Positions 13,101-14,043 of a stretch of DNA of 14,043 nucleotides are shown piece by piece. Made by a program: the position numbers and the translations under genes. A model generated the notes under the pieces. That model saw nothing but the letters and a program-made list of their open reading frames with translations. It had not been told where the DNA came from and ran no database searches. Numbering within the stretch: the first letter of the stretch is position 1; each line of letters opens with the position of its first letter. This DNA comes from Chloroflexota bacterium (lineage in GTDB: Bacteria; Chloroflexota; Dehalococcoidia; UBA1151; TMED-70): the NCBI GenBank assembly GCA_002721875.1, contig PBLU01000014.1, positions 1 through 14,043 on the forward strand, given 5' to 3'.

Positions 13101-14043
13101 TGAATATCTTGGCTAGGTTTTCATCCCCTCCAGATACCCTTTGAATCATGTTCTTAGTAACTTGTTCTGCATTATGTACAGGTGTGTTAGCTTCCTTATA
13201 AATATCAGCTTCATCAAACAATTTAGTTGATACTTCCTCAGTTTTCTTTGCATTGTCTGCCATATCATCTATAGCATTAACATCTTTAGCATAACTAACC
13301 TTTTCAAAATCATCAAACTGTTCTGGATTGACGGTAGGATCTGGTTGTCTACCTGCATTTTCAGAATCTAAAGATGTACTAGAATATCTCTTATCATTCC
13401 AATTATCACCAACACTAGCACCCTGATTTTTAGCTTTTTGAGTTAACTCTTCAATAGTTGCCTTTGCATCTATTCTAGTATCAATGTTACCAGATGTTGT
13501 TTCTTGTATGACATTATCATAGGTAAGTAAATCTTCTTCACTTAAATGTCTACGTACATACTTTTCTAGAGGATCCATAGGGTCTATACCCTTACCAGAT
13601 GCTAATTTAACTACAGACAACTTTTGTGCAGCTCTTTCAGCATTGATAACTTCTTCAAGCATGGCACGTCTAAATGCTTTAGCACCTTCTTTGTTACCAA
13701 TATCAACTGCTTCTTGAATAGATTTACCATTTTTTAATGCTTCTCTAGCTGTTGATCTTGCAGTTTTAAAACCACCTCTAATCAAAGCACTAAAGAAATA
13801 ACCAATATGATTAAGACCAGCTCCCATTGTTACAGTCTTAAGTCTAGCTTCCCATGCAGTATCATCTTCATCTACAGCTAATCTTTCCATAATTCCAGGT
13901 AGTAACCAAGGAGTATGTTCTTGAGCTAAGTTAGCAATATTAGCATATTCTGATGATTCAGATATAAGTTCTGCTAAACCACCCTCTGCAGTAATTTTCA
14001 TACCTGTTGTTAAAAACTGCATAGGTCTATTAGTAGCAACAAA
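10159..14043 (-). CDS. Large internal virion (ejection core) protein, T7 gp16 position, 5' end outside window
   Basis: The frame is open to the window edge: seven codons (FVATNRP) precede the first Met at 14022, so about 1,294 C-terminal residues are visible. The protein is almost all helical and charged, with few predicted membrane segments, as expected of the T7 ejection proteins that leave the capsid and form a conduit across the host envelope. Recognisable blocks of marine T7-like core proteins include AAKHLENFNTNPFVRHSTLA, then AINGLKIAWDHSYAAAV, YPRDPGDREMWQQAGIKPLS (about 921-940) and FRLQFRINV-like C-terminal text ending IEEMRKVGY. T7 gp16 is 1,318 residues and carries a lytic transglycosylase at its extreme N-terminus; that part would lie outside this window, so its presence cannot be judged. 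Its direct neighbour is the gp17-type fibre, matching T7 order. A different large core protein (gp15 type) is less likely from size and position. Confidence 0.83.
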   Translation of the reverse strand, partial: FVATNRPMQFLTTGMKITAEGGLAELISESSEYANIANLAQEHTPWLLPGIMERLAVDEDDTAWEARLKTVTMGAGLNHIGYFFSALIRGGFKTARSTAREALKNGKSIQEAVDIGNKEGAKAFRRAMLEEVINAERAAQKLSVVKLASGKGIDPMDPLEKYVRRHLSEEDLLTYDNVIQETTSGNIDTRIDAKATIEELTQKAKNQGASVGDNWNDKRYSSTSLDSENAGRQPDPTVNPEQFDDFEKVSYAKDVNAIDDMADNAKKTEEVSTKLFDEADIYKEANTPVHNAEQVTKNMIQRVSGGDENLAKIFREVMDDFTKKVSKTYKSEDYERLAKYAVDRAEPFLHKIADFTKGDVKSILNEYKKRITALRKGKKGSDEYRTFSYGKDPETGQPRYLETIGPLEKDANMIILKSIAKTISDLSTGALEMSNGLTVYQNYDKLTDLMKEVFIKTKEYMYAWGTDGLMQQGNIKVLDTLQSGKRGSSFAEAVRDGEILKENMKALKKVARETGDETGIKDLMRIFAMTDGDVLSLDDIGTYLRSYLYGGNFLGYTGAAGQRFKAMPSKVMQEIMGVSFNALLGRVRTPVKAIVNTGFLAYYKGIMKGLGFLNPLSISRSQIDAGFLSSKGYKALYPDFKDAEFLQRETLSALFELDNATKSMGDTLKVFLRNYKLGFKKKDMDYVGKYAIERRTEQFKDLAYFKNKYTDDKLTDMGYAAAKHLENFNTNPFVRHSTLAMGAGDAAARYNIGMQRLASESFHEAMESGASVEDFVKFRDKYEELFESKIFRYKEETLENGTKIKHKIVSDKLARLGGDEATLTRNLEGIEKAYTKLLGQIPGSSIFFKFLTPAINGLKIAWDHSYAAAVTNKKYHAMLRGDMVELQKYGITSRTLPGEIAEMEGKMAFGTGVIAYMARLAATGRIVGDYPRDPGDREMWQQAGIKPLSFRFKVPYTDQDLYVGFSGAEIWTTFARVIANLIHEGDILGESEVSYALSKLSFIAGTLLVDNGPLQGLTDFANIFQAEKPNDMITSSGANVLGSFAPFTGQFADINDLVDGSMKELESLNEKLMYRTSVLRAALPQRYDVFNEKREAKKLRRLPDNFFLRLFSTISPIGIDFEKQDPITDALLDIRYDLNANMTSYKGEELTGPEQSEFQRLLAMDPHLRKELLNVIESKPFKESLAQYRADNRKVDKGLFSKSGRFGISGDEVGGYDYKNAIFYQMVDNVMMDAKQRAMDMMLSPDTKFGNIKDPKSLQFRINVKEIKSNLENEPGYSVDDINAEIEEMRKVGY

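Overview
This window is a block of late genes from a T7-like marine podovirus (Autographiviridae-type tailed phage). Every gene is read from the minus strand, so transcription runs from high to low coordinates. The order follows phage T7: internal core protein (T7 gp16 position), tail fibre (gp17), small accessory and lysis-type genes, small terminase, then large terminase (gp19). The large terminase reads as a clear T7 gp19 homologue with intact ATPase and nuclease motifs. Fibre repeats and C-terminal motifs typical of marine phages, together with AT-rich DNA, suggest an ocean host such as a cyanobacterium or SAR11. The host itself cannot be fixed from this window. No tRNA, CRISPR, insertion sequence or attachment site was seen.

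Layout in transcription order. (1) 14043-10159: C-terminal ~1,294 residues of a very large internal virion protein; its start lies outside the window. (2) 10138-7607: an 843-residue fibre with a T7-type tail-docking N-terminus, four kinds of internal repeat and an inserted cupredoxin-like domain. (3) 7594-4501: two fibre/adhesin cassettes. Each begins with a MSKI(R/K)V-type fibre and ends with a small tail-chaperone-like protein; the second also carries a LamG-like lectin gene. (4) 4489-2809: five small genes, two with membrane segments and two with signal peptides, in the place where T7 keeps its lysis genes. (5) 2816-1: DNA packaging, with small terminase, a basic protein, an HNH nuclease, an unknown 96-residue protein and the large terminase, which lacks only about its last 25 residues here.

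The genes are packed with almost no space between them. From 4489 down to the large terminase, ten consecutive genes appear to overlap at each of nine junctions, which points to one translationally coupled late operon. Few genes have a clear Shine-Dalgarno. No stretch over 300 bases lacks a gene; the largest gap is about 20 bases.

Together the genes make the particle's outer and injection machinery: ejection core, host-binding fibres and their chaperones, probable lysis or envelope proteins, and the genome-packaging motor. The observations most worth following are the complete type-1 copper ligand set inside the main tail fibre, the duplicated fibre-plus-chaperone cassettes, and the overlapping pair of exported proteins, one of which seems to start at TTG.
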